DNA of 54,314 nt, taken from the NCBI GenBank assembly GCA_938016265.1, contig CALLWB010000033.1, positions 1-54,314 on the forward strand. The letters run 5' to 3'. The position numbers were made by a program, and so were the translations under genes. Shown here piece by piece: positions 41,928 to 51,071 of this stretch. This stretch comes from an uncultured Saprospiraceae bacterium. Its GTDB lineage: Bacteria; Bacteroidota; Bacteroidia; Chitinophagales; Saprospiraceae. Numbering within the stretch: the stretch's first letter is position 1; every line of letters begins with the position of its first letter. The notes beneath the pieces were generated by a model. It did not search any database. It had not been told where the DNA came from and saw only the letters and a program-made list of their open reading frames with translations.

Positions 41928-42359
41928 CTAATAAAAATAGTTGTTCAGTGCTTTGATAAACCCTGTCTTCCTTCTGGCAGAGACGTCTACTGTTGATCCA
42001 TCTTCCAGTATAAGATACCCTCCTTTTCCTTTGATGTATTTTACGGCCCATTGCAAATTGACGATGTGAGATTGATGCGTGCGGTAGAATGGCGGACATT
42101 TCAATTTGCGTTCAAATTCTTTTAGGGGTTTGGAGACTAGGAGTTTTTTGCCCCCGGCTAAATAGAGTAGGGTATAGCTGTGGTCTGCTTCGAGCCGGAT
42201 GATGTCTTTTATCTTGATGAAGACGATCCCCTCCAATGTAGGCAGTGCTACTTTTTGATTCGGTAGAGCGTGTGGGTAGGGTTGGCGTAATGAATTAATG
42301 CTGGGGGGGTGCTCGTTGAGCGTAACGTCCATTTCTATAATTGGTGTATTGGTATTCAT
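41928..42359 (-). CDS. Stand-alone LytTR-type DNA-binding regulator
   Basis: A 143-residue protein. A short N-terminal tail of about 35 residues is followed by a LytTR DNA-binding domain with IFIKIKDIIRLEADHSYTLL, FYRTHQSHIVNLQWAVKYIK and a C-terminal DGSTVDVSARRKTGFIKALN. It lacks the receiver domain and the membrane segments that usually supply input to LytTR proteins. Signal reception is therefore unexplained; binding to another protein or control by abundance is possible. It diverges from the PAS histidine kinase gene, 373 bp away, which could be its partner. Confidence 0.9.
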   Translation of the reverse strand: MNTNTPIIEMDVTLNEHPPSINSLRQPYPHALPNQKVALPTLEGIVFIKIKDIIRLEADHSYTLLYLAGGKKLLVSKPLKEFERKLKCPPFYRTHQSHIVNLQWAVKYIKGKGGYLILEDGSTVDVSARRKTGFIKALNNYFY

Positions 42360-42732
42360 AACTTTCCTTTTGGGGGATAACTCCCTTGTTTAATAATTGG
42401 AAAGCATTACGTTGAGCTCGGTGTCTTGCTTATTTCCTTTGACAGTTCAAAGATAGGTGAAGTCGGTTCTTCTATACAAGAACAAATGATGGAGTGAATT
42501 ACGTAAAAAGTCGCTACTTGTTGAAGGGGTGATGCTTATAAGGTGCTGTTTTTGAATTGTTTGATTGTATTTTTCGATTGTATATAATTACGATTTTCCC
42601 GAATTATTTTTTAAGCTGTCTTGTGTTTTATGCTATGCTAGAGAATGTTTTTTGTTCTAGTGAATTTAGTTTGAAATTGCAACAAAGTTTTAATATATAC
42701 GTACAAGAACCTTAAACTTTAATTTAAATATT
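42360..42732. other. 373-bp divergent intergenic region
   Basis: It separates the LytTR gene (minus) from the PAS kinase gene (plus). It holds an imperfect inverted repeat, CTAGAGAA...TTCTAG, at 42638-42660, about 70 bp before the kinase start. It could be an operator. I saw no gene in it. Confidence 0.4.
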
Positions 42733-44718
42733 GTGCCCATTAAAAATAAACTTGGACATTCTAATAATCCTGACCTTCCAGCCTCATTTGACTATTCAAA
42801 ATTAGTAGAACAAAATGAAGCAGGGATACTTTTATTGCACAACGATATTATTCAATATGCAAATCCTGCATTTTTGGAGATTCTTAGTTCTACTAAATCA
42901 AGTTTAGTCGGATTGTCCATTCTTGATTTTATAGTAGAAGAAGATCAAAAAATACTTGCCTTAGTTTTTGAAAGAATAATAGCTGGAAATCAGCAGGTAT
43001 CCTCTCATAACTTGCAATTGTCTATGGAAGACAACTCTCTAAAATACATTTCGTTGCATTTGAGAGTGTCTAACCGGACGCTAGATGGGAAAGTTGAAAT
43101 TGTTGGCTCTTCGAGAGATTCAACTAGAAGGGTAATTGACAAAAGAGATGCAGAGACAAACAGAAGAAGATATGAAGCACTTTACGAAAATATCGTGGAA
43201 GGCATCATTGTCTATGATTATCTATCGGAGGAGACATTGGCCTGCAACAATGCTGCCGTCAAAATACTTGGGTACGATTCAGAAGAAGAAATTAAATCCT
43301 CTAAACGGTTTAATTTTATTCCAAAGACCTCCGTTTATTTCCCGGGTCAAGACTTGCATGAAGTTACCAAAGGGCATGGTGAATTGGTAGTGAAAGGCCA
43401 GTCCTTCAAAACTCCCGGCGTTTTTATTAAGAAAGATCAATCTCATATCTTAGTCAGCGTCAACGTGGTGCCTACCTTTGTCAATAAAGGAGTGGCCTTT
43501 GTTGTTTTTAGCGATGTGACCAAAAAAGTACTCAACGCTAAGGCACTCAAAAAAAGCGAGACGAAATACAAGGATATCTTTGAAAATAGCCATGAAGCAA
43601 TTATTTATTCTGATCTGACAACAAGAAAAATTATTGATTGCAATGGCAATGCTGTTCAGCTGTTTGGATATGCATCTGTGAAAGCATTGTTAGATAGTGA
43701 TCCATTATTGTTTTTCAAGGACACAATTATCGAAGGGACTGCCAAATCCGAATTTTATGAAGGCAAGATCAAGGAGGCACTAGAGAATGGACGAACTAAA
43801 TTTACATTTAAGGCGCACAGAGAGGATGACGAATTGCTGTTTTTAGAAGCGACAATGGTGGCTGACCTGACAGATAAACGTGCGCCAAAAATGATCCTTT
43901 TTGCAAGGGATATTACCAAAATTTATCTTGCTCAGCAGACACTGAATGACAAAAACGAGGAGCTTCAAAAGTATATAGATTCCAATCTGCAACTAGAGAA
44001 TTTCGCCTATTTCGCTTCGCACGATTTGCAGACGCCGTTGCGGTCCATAATCAGTTTTACGCAGTTACTAAAGGGAAGCCTAGGCAAAAAACTATCAGAG
44101 AATGAGTTGGAATACATGGCGTTTATCATTAAGTCTGGCAAAAACATGCGGTCCTTGATTGATGACTTGCTTACTTACTCCAGAGTGAATAACTCAAAAA
44201 CTAAATTGGAGCAGGTCAATCTTCCAGGAGTACTGGCAGACTTAGAAACTGAATTTTTGCCTACAGTCAAGAAGAAAAAGGCTGTTATCGTCTTTGAGGA
44301 TATTCCTCAGTTAATAGAAGCGGATTACACCAAAATACGCCAGCTATTTCAAAATTTAATAGGAAATGCCCTCAAATTTACTGCAGAGGAAACCACTCCA
44401 GTGGTGAAAGTTTCTTGTACGGAAATCAAAGATTACTGGCGATTTTGCATAGAAGATAATGGCATTGGAATAGACAAAACCTACCAGGATCGGATTTTCT
44501 TACTCTTCAAACGTCTACACTCCAATGACCAATTTGAAGGTACAGGTATCGGTCTGGCTATGTGCAAAAAAATTGTCGATCAGCACAATGGTAAAATCTG
44601 GTTGCAGTCTAACGAGGGAGAAGGCTGTAAATTCTATTTTACGATTTTAAAAAAACATAAAAAAAAGCAGGAAGAGGAAAACGAAGAGGGACTCAAGAAT
44701 AATTTTCTTCTTCTGTAA
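42733..44718 (+). CDS. Soluble PAS-domain sensor histidine kinase
   Basis: A 661-residue kinase starting at GTG 42733, with no membrane segments. Three PAS domains lie at about 15-130, 145-275 and 280-395. A linker (NDKNEELQKYIDSNLQLENF) is followed by HisKA with FASHDLQTPLRSIISF (His430). HATPase_c has NLIGNALKF, DNGIGI and GTGIGLAMC. A Lys/Glu-rich tail ends it. The linker and kinase core closely match the kinase at 32221, so the two probably share ancestry or a response regulator. No receiver gene is adjacent; the divergent LytTR gene lacks one. It converges on the next gene, 11 bp away. Confidence 0.92.
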   Translation: MPIKNKLGHSNNPDLPASFDYSKLVEQNEAGILLLHNDIIQYANPAFLEILSSTKSSLVGLSILDFIVEEDQKILALVFERIIAGNQQVSSHNLQLSMEDNSLKYISLHLRVSNRTLDGKVEIVGSSRDSTRRVIDKRDAETNRRRYEALYENIVEGIIVYDYLSEETLACNNAAVKILGYDSEEEIKSSKRFNFIPKTSVYFPGQDLHEVTKGHGELVVKGQSFKTPGVFIKKDQSHILVSVNVVPTFVNKGVAFVVFSDVTKKVLNAKALKKSETKYKDIFENSHEAIIYSDLTTRKIIDCNGNAVQLFGYASVKALLDSDPLLFFKDTIIEGTAKSEFYEGKIKEALENGRTKFTFKAHREDDELLFLEATMVADLTDKRAPKMILFARDITKIYLAQQTLNDKNEELQKYIDSNLQLENFAYFASHDLQTPLRSIISFTQLLKGSLGKKLSENELEYMAFIIKSGKNMRSLIDDLLTYSRVNNSKTKLEQVNLPGVLADLETEFLPTVKKKKAVIVFEDIPQLIEADYTKIRQLFQNLIGNALKFTAEETTPVVKVSCTEIKDYWRFCIEDNGIGIDKTYQDRIFLLFKRLHSNDQFEGTGIGLAMCKKIVDQHNGKIWLQSNEGEGCKFYFTILKKHKKKQEEENEEGLKNNFLLL

Positions 44719-44729
44719 CTCCGATGCTG

Positions 44730-45317
44730 CTATTGGAGGCCAAACATAAATTCCTTAAAGTCCCGGGTCTCGGTGTATAGCCGATCAGAGTATCCCGTCG
44801 CCATTAGCCGCAGGTGATGTGTTTTCTCATCTCTGAAAACAAGCTCTATAGTGATATTTCCAAATTGTTGATTGATTGGCTGGGAGCTGTCTGCTTGCGG
44901 ATTCGGCTTTAAATAGTGCCGTTGGACGCCTTCTACAAACGCTCCTTTCTGGTAGGTTTTTTGGTCGGACATGTACGATCGATACCCCATTTCCAAAGTC
45001 TTTTCCTTCAAATAATCCAGCAAAAACACATAGTCCGATGCTAAATGTTCTTCTTGGTAATGGATAATAAACCCTTGTGCTCTTGAATTGTCCATAAAGT
45101 CAAGTGCAGGATCAACATTCCCCGGATTATTTTTTGAACTGGTATATTCTGCAATCAACCAATCTGTCAGTCTCCGCCGTTCCAGGCGATCCTTCCAATT
45201 TTCGTACGCCACCAATTCCTCCTCTGTCCGCTTTATTACTTCATGAATAAACGGTTGAGACGTAGAGCTGGTCTCTGCCTTGTTAAAAAGATTCTTAAAA
45301 TATTCCCAGATATCCAA
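44730..45317 (-). CDS. Conserved hypothetical protein
   Basis: A 195-residue soluble protein with a helical, charged N-terminus (IHEVIKRTEEELVAYENWKD, RLERRRLTDWLIAEY) and a beta-rich C-terminal half (FGNITIELVFRDEKTHHLRL, DFKEFMFGLQ). There is no signal peptide and no motif I can name. It resembles small uncharacterised Bacteroidota proteins only in general style. It is convergent with the PAS kinase gene, and its upstream side opens into the 476-bp spacer before recR. Confidence 0.68.
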   Translation of the reverse strand: MDIWEYFKNLFNKAETSSTSQPFIHEVIKRTEEELVAYENWKDRLERRRLTDWLIAEYTSSKNNPGNVDPALDFMDNSRAQGFIIHYQEEHLASDYVFLLDYLKEKTLEMGYRSYMSDQKTYQKGAFVEGVQRHYLKPNPQADSSQPINQQFGNITIELVFRDEKTHHLRLMATGYSDRLYTETRDFKEFMFGLQ

Positions 45318-45793
45318 TACCTAATTTTTTGTTGAAGATACTTGTTTTTGAATTCATTGGTAAATGCCTCTCTGTCTTCTAGCGTATTTAATATGGAACA
45401 AAACAATTATTCTATAAATAAGTCCACTCTAAATACTCAATTATACTCAATCGCAAATTAAATTTAAAATAATTTTATGCGTAATGCTGTAAACGATTTG
45501 GTGGTTTACCGTCTACATTTGAAGCACCCGTGCGGGAGGCCGATATTATATGTTCGAGGGACGAGTTCATAACAATAATAATAGGAATAAGGTTTTTGGC
45601 CGGACGGCAATCCACCTGGCGACGAATACTCTAGACAGGTTGCATTAATCAATGAAATAAATCACTTAAACCTAGCAAAACGCATCAATGAAAATTGTCT
45701 ACACTAAATAAGTGAGTTTTAGTATAGACTCATAAATAGATAGTTTCTATCATTGATAACAAGGATTGAAACTTACTTTGTATCTTAGCACCC
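45318..45793. other. 476-bp gene-free region before recR
   Basis: It contains the GC-richer self-complementary element at 45477-45640, listed separately. The rest is A+T-rich. Just before recR, TATCTTAG at 45781-45788 resembles a TAnnTTTG box with one mismatch. I saw no convincing gene in it. Confidence 0.45.
45477..45640. repeat. GC-richer self-complementary element (MITE-like or structured RNA)
   Basis: GGTGG (45500-45504) and CCGTC (45509-45513) pair with GACGG (45603-45607) and CCACC (45612-45616) across a symmetric 4x4 internal loop. GGCC at 45538-45541 can pair with GGCC at 45598-45601. The stretch stands out as GC-richer than the flanking DNA. Each strand carries an overlapping 31-codon frame (plus 45477-45572, minus 45475-45570). 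It may be a degenerate mobile-element remnant, an intergenic repeat or a non-coding RNA. The sequence alone does not decide. Confidence 0.5.
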
Positions 45794-46414
45794 ATGAATT
45801 TTTCATCAAAACTCATAGAAGACGCAGTCAATGCGTTCGCCACCTTGCCAGGAGTAGGCAAAAAAACAGCGCTAAGACTTGTGCTGCACCTGCTCAGCCA
45901 AAATGAAGATCAGGTAGAAGGCTTCAGTGCTGCTATTGTCAAAATGAAAAAAGACATTAAGTTTTGTGCTATTTGCCATAATATTTCTGATGCGGAAACC
46001 TGTTCTATCTGCACTAATCCAGCAAGAGACAAGCAGACGGTCTGTGTAGTAGAAAGTCTAAGAGATATCATGGCCATTGAAAATACCGGACAGTTTCGAG
46101 GTGTCTATCATCTCCTAGGAGGCGTCATCTCTCCAATCGAAGGCGTCGGGCCCGGAGATCTGAATATTGACTCCTTGCTCGATCGAGTACAGAAAACGGG
46201 GATCACAGAGGTGATTATGGCAATAAGCCCAACCATAGAAGGAGATACCACGATTTTTTACTTGAACAAAAAATTGCAACCCTTAAACGTGAAAACATCT
46301 ACCTTGGCTCGAGGAATTTCATTTGGTGGCGAATTGGAATACGCCGATGAACTAACCCTGGCCCGCTCTATCACTGCCCGAATTCCTTATGAAAACTCTT
46401 CTCCATCGACCTAG
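45794..46414 (+). CDS. recR: Recombination mediator protein RecR
   Basis: A 206-residue protein, the usual RecR length. It works with RecO and RecF to load RecA at gaps during DNA repair, in the cytoplasm. Seen: helix-hairpin-helix LPGVGKKTALRL (18-29), a four-Cys zinc site CAICHNISDAETCSIC (Cys58, 61, 70, 73), a Toprim domain starting VCVVESLRDIMAIENT with VYHLLGGVISP, and the C-terminal RGISFGGELEYADELTLARS. All family marks are present. The glycosyltransferase gene starts 18 bp after it and is probably co-transcribed. Confidence 0.97.
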   Translation: MNFSSKLIEDAVNAFATLPGVGKKTALRLVLHLLSQNEDQVEGFSAAIVKMKKDIKFCAICHNISDAETCSICTNPARDKQTVCVVESLRDIMAIENTGQFRGVYHLLGGVISPIEGVGPGDLNIDSLLDRVQKTGITEVIMAISPTIEGDTTIFYLNKKLQPLNVKTSTLARGISFGGELEYADELTLARSITARIPYENSSPST

Positions 46415-46432
46415 TTCGTATAAGATCATCCT

Positions 46433-48388
46433 ATGAAGTTGTCGGTTATCATTGTCAATTACAACGTTAAATATTTTCTTGAACAGGCGCTGCGCGCTGT
46501 TCGGAAAGCGGCCCAACACATAGAAACCGAAGTTTTTGTCGTTGACAATAATTCTGTAGACGACTCCGTAAGCATGGTTCGCGAAGAGTTCCCTGAAGTG
46601 AAACTCATAGCCAATAAAGAAAATACTGGATTCTCGGTCGCCAATAATCAAGCCATCAAACAAGCAAAAGGGGAGTACATTCTCCTGCTCAATCCTGACA
46701 CTGTTGTAGAGGAAGATACATTTCTGAAAACGGTGACGTTCATGGACGAGCATCCCGATGCAGGAGGATTGGGTGTCAAAATGATAGATGGAAAAGGTAC
46801 TTTTCTCCCAGAGTCAAAACGAGGCTTCCCTTCTCCTAAAGTAGCTTTTTATAAAACGTTTGGATTATCTCGATTATTCCCTAAATCCAAGATGTTCAAT
46901 GGGTATCATTTGGGTTATTTGGACAAGGATGAAAACCATCAGGTGGATGTGCTCTCCGGGGCTTTTATGTTGTTGAGGAAGTCAGTACTTGACGAAATCG
47001 GGTTGCTGGATGAGACCTTTTTTATGTATGGGGAAGACATTGATCTGTCCTATCGGATTGTAAAAGCAGGGTATAAAAATTATTACTTTTCGGAATCGAC
47101 CATTATACACTACAAGGGCGAAAGTACGAAAAAGGGAAGTCTGAATTATGTACGTGTTTTTTATAATGCCATGATCATATTTGCCCGCAAACACTTCAAA
47201 GGAGAAAAGGCGGCAGCATTTATTTTTATGTTGCAGTGTGCGATATATTTGAGGGCTTTCATGACTATTTTTAGCAACTTTGCCAAGAAGGCTTTTTTGC
47301 CAATTCTAGATGCACTGATCTTGTTTGTCGGACTGTACTTTCTTAAGGATTTTTGGGCCACTTATGTGTATAATAACCCCAATTATTATCCGGCGGTCTA
47401 CATGCAATTTAATGTGCCGTTGTACATTTTTATCTGGTTGACGGCGGTCTTTTTTAGCGGCGGATATGATACACCGAAGAATTTTTGGCGCCTTGTGCGG
47501 GGTATTGCTTTTGGTACGTTAGTCCTAGCTGCGGTATATGGATTTCTTGATTTGGAATACCGAACCTCCAGAGCGTTGATTGTACTTGGCGCCTTGTGGG
47601 GAGTTATTAGTCTTTGGTTGGTGCGGTTGCTACTTCATTTTATTAAGTACCGCAATTTTAATGTGCGTAAGTCGCGCCCGAATAATTTGGTGATTGTCGG
47701 CAGCCAGGATGAAAGTAAAAGAGTCCGCAGCTTGATACATGAAGCCGAGATATTGAAAAACTATATTGGGGCGGTAGCGCCAGATTCTTCTTTCGATAAT
47801 GCGCAGTTCCTGGGAGACACTAGTCAGTTGGATGAGATTGTTGATATCTATAAAGTAAATGAGATTGTTTTTTGTTCTTCTGACGTTCCTGCGCAGCAAA
47901 TTATGCACTGGATGACCAAACTTGGGCCGGAGGTAGATTACAAGATCGTTCCAGAAAAAAGCCTAAGCATTATCGGCTCCAACTCAAAAAATTCTGCAGG
48001 AGATTTGTACACTATTGACATCCGATTTCGGATTGCCAAAACGATGAATCGTCGAAACAAGAGATTGTTGGACTTGATCGTGGCTGCTGTTTTGCTGATC
48101 TGTTGCCCATTGTTAGTGTGGCCTATTCGACGTAAGTCAGGTTATTTTAGCAATATTTTCGAGGTAATAAAAGGTACTAAAACATGGGTTGGCTATTATG
48201 GCCCAAACGAAGGGCTAAGCAACTTGCCTGTACTCAAAAAAGCGGTCCTCTCTCCACTGGACGCGCTAAAACTAAAAACAGTAAACGAACCTACCTGGAA
48301 GCGCCTAAATTATCTCTATGCAAAAGACTTCTCAACTGGTGGCGATTTAGAAATAATCAGAAAGGGTTTCCGCGAATTGGGCCGATAA
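46433..48388 (+). CDS. GT2 glycosyltransferase fused to degenerate sugar-phosphate-transferase-like region
   Basis: A 651-residue fusion. Residues 1-240 are a family 2 glycosyltransferase of the rhamnosyltransferase-like type: VIIVNYN, VVDNNSVDDS, LLNPDT (85-90) in the DxD position, and YGEDIDLSYR (199-208). Residues 260-405 contain about four membrane segments. Residues 415-530 resemble the nucleotide-binding-like domain (NNLVIVGSQDESKRVRSLI) that precedes the catalytic part in WbaP/WcaJ-type sugar transferases. Residues 540-651 (KRLLDLIVAAVLLICCPLLV, GTKTWVGYYGP, LYAKDFSTGGDLEIIRKGF) look like that catalytic part, shortened. A role in surface glycan synthesis at the inner membrane is inferred. 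Confidence 0.85.
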   Translation: MKLSVIIVNYNVKYFLEQALRAVRKAAQHIETEVFVVDNNSVDDSVSMVREEFPEVKLIANKENTGFSVANNQAIKQAKGEYILLLNPDTVVEEDTFLKTVTFMDEHPDAGGLGVKMIDGKGTFLPESKRGFPSPKVAFYKTFGLSRLFPKSKMFNGYHLGYLDKDENHQVDVLSGAFMLLRKSVLDEIGLLDETFFMYGEDIDLSYRIVKAGYKNYYFSESTIIHYKGESTKKGSLNYVRVFYNAMIIFARKHFKGEKAAAFIFMLQCAIYLRAFMTIFSNFAKKAFLPILDALILFVGLYFLKDFWATYVYNNPNYYPAVYMQFNVPLYIFIWLTAVFFSGGYDTPKNFWRLVRGIAFGTLVLAAVYGFLDLEYRTSRALIVLGALWGVISLWLVRLLLHFIKYRNFNVRKSRPNNLVIVGSQDESKRVRSLIHEAEILKNYIGAVAPDSSFDNAQFLGDTSQLDEIVDIYKVNEIVFCSSDVPAQQIMHWMTKLGPEVDYKIVPEKSLSIIGSNSKNSAGDLYTIDIRFRIAKTMNRRNKRLLDLIVAAVLLICCPLLVWPIRRKSGYFSNIFEVIKGTKTWVGYYGPNEGLSNLPVLKKAVLSPLDALKLKTVNEPTWKRLNYLYAKDFSTGGDLEIIRKGFRELGR

Positions 48389-48686
48389 ATTTTGCCGATC
48401 AAAAAAGGCAAAGTCATTATATTTTTAAATTGTATTCCTGGTTTTGATTCCAATCTTTCCAAATTGACGAGCAAATACCTTATATTTGTTAGGCCGACAC
48501 TATAATCCGAAACCCAATTTTATCAGTTTTTATGCACGTCCTAAAGTGATTTGCAAGAAAAGGCAACTATAATTTTTATTCTACTAGAAAAAAATGGTGA
48601 TTGGTATACCATCCGCCTGTTTTTTTAGTTTTAAAAGTAGTTTCTTAATCTTTCCAGTCATTTTGCTGTTGAACTTATGCGCCATT

Positions 48687-50831
48687 ATGAGAATAGGCTT
48701 CACTATATTCTGGATTTTTTGCTGTTTGTCTTTATTTGGGCAACAGGTTTCGGTGCAGTCTTTTCCTATAGATTGGCAATTGTTCCCAAGAGATGTTGTC
48801 ACCAACCAAGCAACGATCAACATTGCAGGCGAGGTAGTAGATAGTAATTTTCAAATCCTTGCTCTAGAGGTTTCCAAAGATAGCATTGTACAATATATTG
48901 ATAGTGTTTTTTTATCCGGACAAGCCAATGAACCCTTCATTTTTACTTCCACCATCCAAGCAGAATTAGCCAATTACTCCTATCGATTGCTACTCGCAGA
49001 TACAAGCAATCAATACGTCATTCAAGAAGCAAATCAAGTAGTAGCTGGCGATGTTTTTTTAATTCAGGGACAGTCCAACGCCTACTCCAGATTAATAGCT
49101 GGCAGCACCTACACGGAGCCTGGGAATCAATGGGTGAGATCCTTTGGAAGCACTGATGTCGATCCTGTTGTAGTACAAAACAACCTGCTTTGGTATCCTG
49201 CCAATGCAATAACAAACGACAATGGCCGCATCGGAATCTGGGGAATGGAAATGGCCATAAAAATCCGTGACTTCCACCAAATCCCAGTTGCAATTATGAA
49301 TGGCGCACTTGGCGCCACCTCCATTTTAACCCATGGACAAAACACTAGCCTAAATTCGATTTATGGCAGATTGCTTTACCGGTGTCAACAGGCAGGGGTC
49401 GATACTTCTGCTAGGGCAATATTCTGGTGGCAAGGGGAGCGGGATTGCTCTGGTACTACGGTTGCCAATCAACAAGAATACTACGATCAGTTTGTCCTGC
49501 TACAAAATGCATGGCAAGCGGATTTTCCTGGACTTCAAAATACTTACATCACTCAAATTCATACTGTACATCGCTACGAAATTGGTAGCGAAATCCGCGA
49601 AGCACAGCGACAATTGAGTCTGGATTTTCCGGAAATTGTCATTCAATCATCGCATAATCTCCCAGACTTTGATGGATTTGCGCATCATTCACCTACTGGG
49701 TACCTACTGTTTGCAGACTGGATATTCCATCAGGTACAAAGAGATATTTACAATAGCAGTTTCATCAATACGGACCCGCCTAAAATACTATCCGCCAAAT
49801 ATACCGATGGACGGAAGAATAAAATTGAATTGGAGTTTACACAGCCTGTCAATTGTCAGGATGACACCGTTATCACAGGATTGGGATTGGTACAATTGGA
49901 AGACTATTTTATGTTGGACAATCTTTGGGGAAATGTGGATAGTGCCGTAGTGATCAACAATACAATCGAGCTTTATCTAGCGGAGTCGGTTTCTGCTGAT
50001 CACGTTTCTTATCTTCCTGGAGGACAATACCACAATAGCTCGCAGGTCTACGATGGTCCATGGATTACCAATGATCTTGGAATAGGCGCCATTTCTTTTT
50101 ATGAATTTCCTATTGAAGAACCGGAATCCGTACTTCAATTAAAGCTATTTCTGGAAGGGAGTTATATGGACAGTTTGGGTAAGATGCGAGTGTCTTTGAA
50201 TACCCCGCATCACCTTTTGCCTGGACAGTCGGGCTCTTCTGGCCCTGTAGGCCAGCCATACGCTTTTCCTCCTTGGAATTATATGGGGTCAGAAGGCATG
50301 TCGTTTGATGATCGTGGGTACAATGGAGATGTGGTCGATTGGGTATTGGTCAGTTTACGAACGGATATTTCTGCGGATTCTGTGGTCTATCAGGCGGCCT
50401 GTTTGCTAGACAGCGATGGGCGAATTCGGCTTGTTTCTCCAGTAGCTATCAAACTTGTGGATACGGACTCTTTTTATGTTGTTGTTGAACATCGAAATCA
50501 TATTGGAGTGATGTCGGCCAATAAAGTACCAGTTATGAATTGTATGCTTGAATACGATTTTACTACTCAGAATACATATACTGGAAATGGAGGGAGTGGT
50601 TCTGTAGAACTAACGTCTGGTGTATGGGCATTGTTTGCAGGAGATGGTGCTCAATTCAATGATGTGGTCAGTTATGACATCAACGGAGAAGATCGTGCGT
50701 TGTGGGAAGACGAAAATGGTGCATTTTTTATCTACAACCCGGCAGATTATAATATGGATGGGGAAGTGAGTGGGCTTGATCGGATTAATTGGCTTAGGAA
50801 TAATGGAGTGAGTTCTAGAGTGCCTAAGTAA
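48687..50831 (+). CDS. Secreted SGNH/sialate O-acetylesterase-like enzyme with dockerin-like C-terminus
   Basis: A 714-residue exported protein. ATG 48687 is chosen over ATG 48594 because it gives a compact signal peptide (MRIGFTIFWIFCCLSLFGQ). The sialate O-acetylesterase-like (SASA/SGNH) domain at about 95-370 shows VFLIQGQSNAYSR (nucleophile Ser), NGALGATSI, IFWWQGERDCSG and the late HHSPTGYLLFADW (catalytic His). A beta domain follows at about 375-480. The module at about 480-640 has LEGSYM, VDWVLVSLR and VVVEHRNHIGVMS. The end carries DYNMDGEVSGLDRINWLRNN, an EF-hand-like loop, preceded by a weaker one. It probably removes acetyl esters from glycans at the cell surface; the true substrate is unknown. 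Confidence 0.86.
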   Translation: MRIGFTIFWIFCCLSLFGQQVSVQSFPIDWQLFPRDVVTNQATINIAGEVVDSNFQILALEVSKDSIVQYIDSVFLSGQANEPFIFTSTIQAELANYSYRLLLADTSNQYVIQEANQVVAGDVFLIQGQSNAYSRLIAGSTYTEPGNQWVRSFGSTDVDPVVVQNNLLWYPANAITNDNGRIGIWGMEMAIKIRDFHQIPVAIMNGALGATSILTHGQNTSLNSIYGRLLYRCQQAGVDTSARAIFWWQGERDCSGTTVANQQEYYDQFVLLQNAWQADFPGLQNTYITQIHTVHRYEIGSEIREAQRQLSLDFPEIVIQSSHNLPDFDGFAHHSPTGYLLFADWIFHQVQRDIYNSSFINTDPPKILSAKYTDGRKNKIELEFTQPVNCQDDTVITGLGLVQLEDYFMLDNLWGNVDSAVVINNTIELYLAESVSADHVSYLPGGQYHNSSQVYDGPWITNDLGIGAISFYEFPIEEPESVLQLKLFLEGSYMDSLGKMRVSLNTPHHLLPGQSGSSGPVGQPYAFPPWNYMGSEGMSFDDRGYNGDVVDWVLVSLRTDISADSVVYQAACLLDSDGRIRLVSPVAIKLVDTDSFYVVVEHRNHIGVMSANKVPVMNCMLEYDFTTQNTYTGNGGSGSVELTSGVWALFAGDGAQFNDVVSYDINGEDRALWEDENGAFFIYNPADYNMDGEVSGLDRINWLRNNGVSSRVPK
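50131..50829 (+). other. C-terminal surface module, second copy
   Basis: This coding segment matches 26631-27293 in order: LEGSYM, a Pro/Gly-rich PY segment, NYMGSEGM, VDWVLVSLR, QAACLLDSDGRIR, EHRNHIGVMS, SGVWALFAGD, then EF-hand-like loops. The second loop (DYNMDGEVSGLDR) has acidic or amide residues at 1, 3, 5 and 12. The first (DINGEDRALWEDENG) is degenerate. Confidence 0.65.
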
Positions 50832-51071
50832 GGTTTCTGTCCATACAATTTCACTGTCTAATGCTACTTTTACAGAAATTACAATGAGTTTTTTGCAGCA
50901 ATTTGCTGAACAAAATCTATAGAAACACTTAAAAGCGGCTATTTTTTCATTTCCTCTGGTGATTTGGATGTTAATAGTTGTTTTATCATCCTAGTTCTCT
51001 CTGTTTTTGTGCAACCCTTTTATTTTTTAGTTGTCCTTTAGGGCATTGTTAATCAATAAAAGAATTCCACC

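Noticed and set aside
45477-45572. A 31-codon frame on the plus strand, and its minus-strand mirror at 45475-45570, as real genes
   Set aside because: Both are very short, overlap a self-complementary element and show no recognisable protein pattern; they are more likely by-products of the element.
45540-45572. GTTCGA within the GC-richer element as a tRNA T-loop
   Set aside because: The flanking bases do not form the 5-bp T stem, and no acceptor or anticodon arm could be drawn.
48594-48686. ATG at 48594 as the start of the esterase
   Set aside because: It would put a second hydrophobic segment before an already complete signal peptide starting at 48687.
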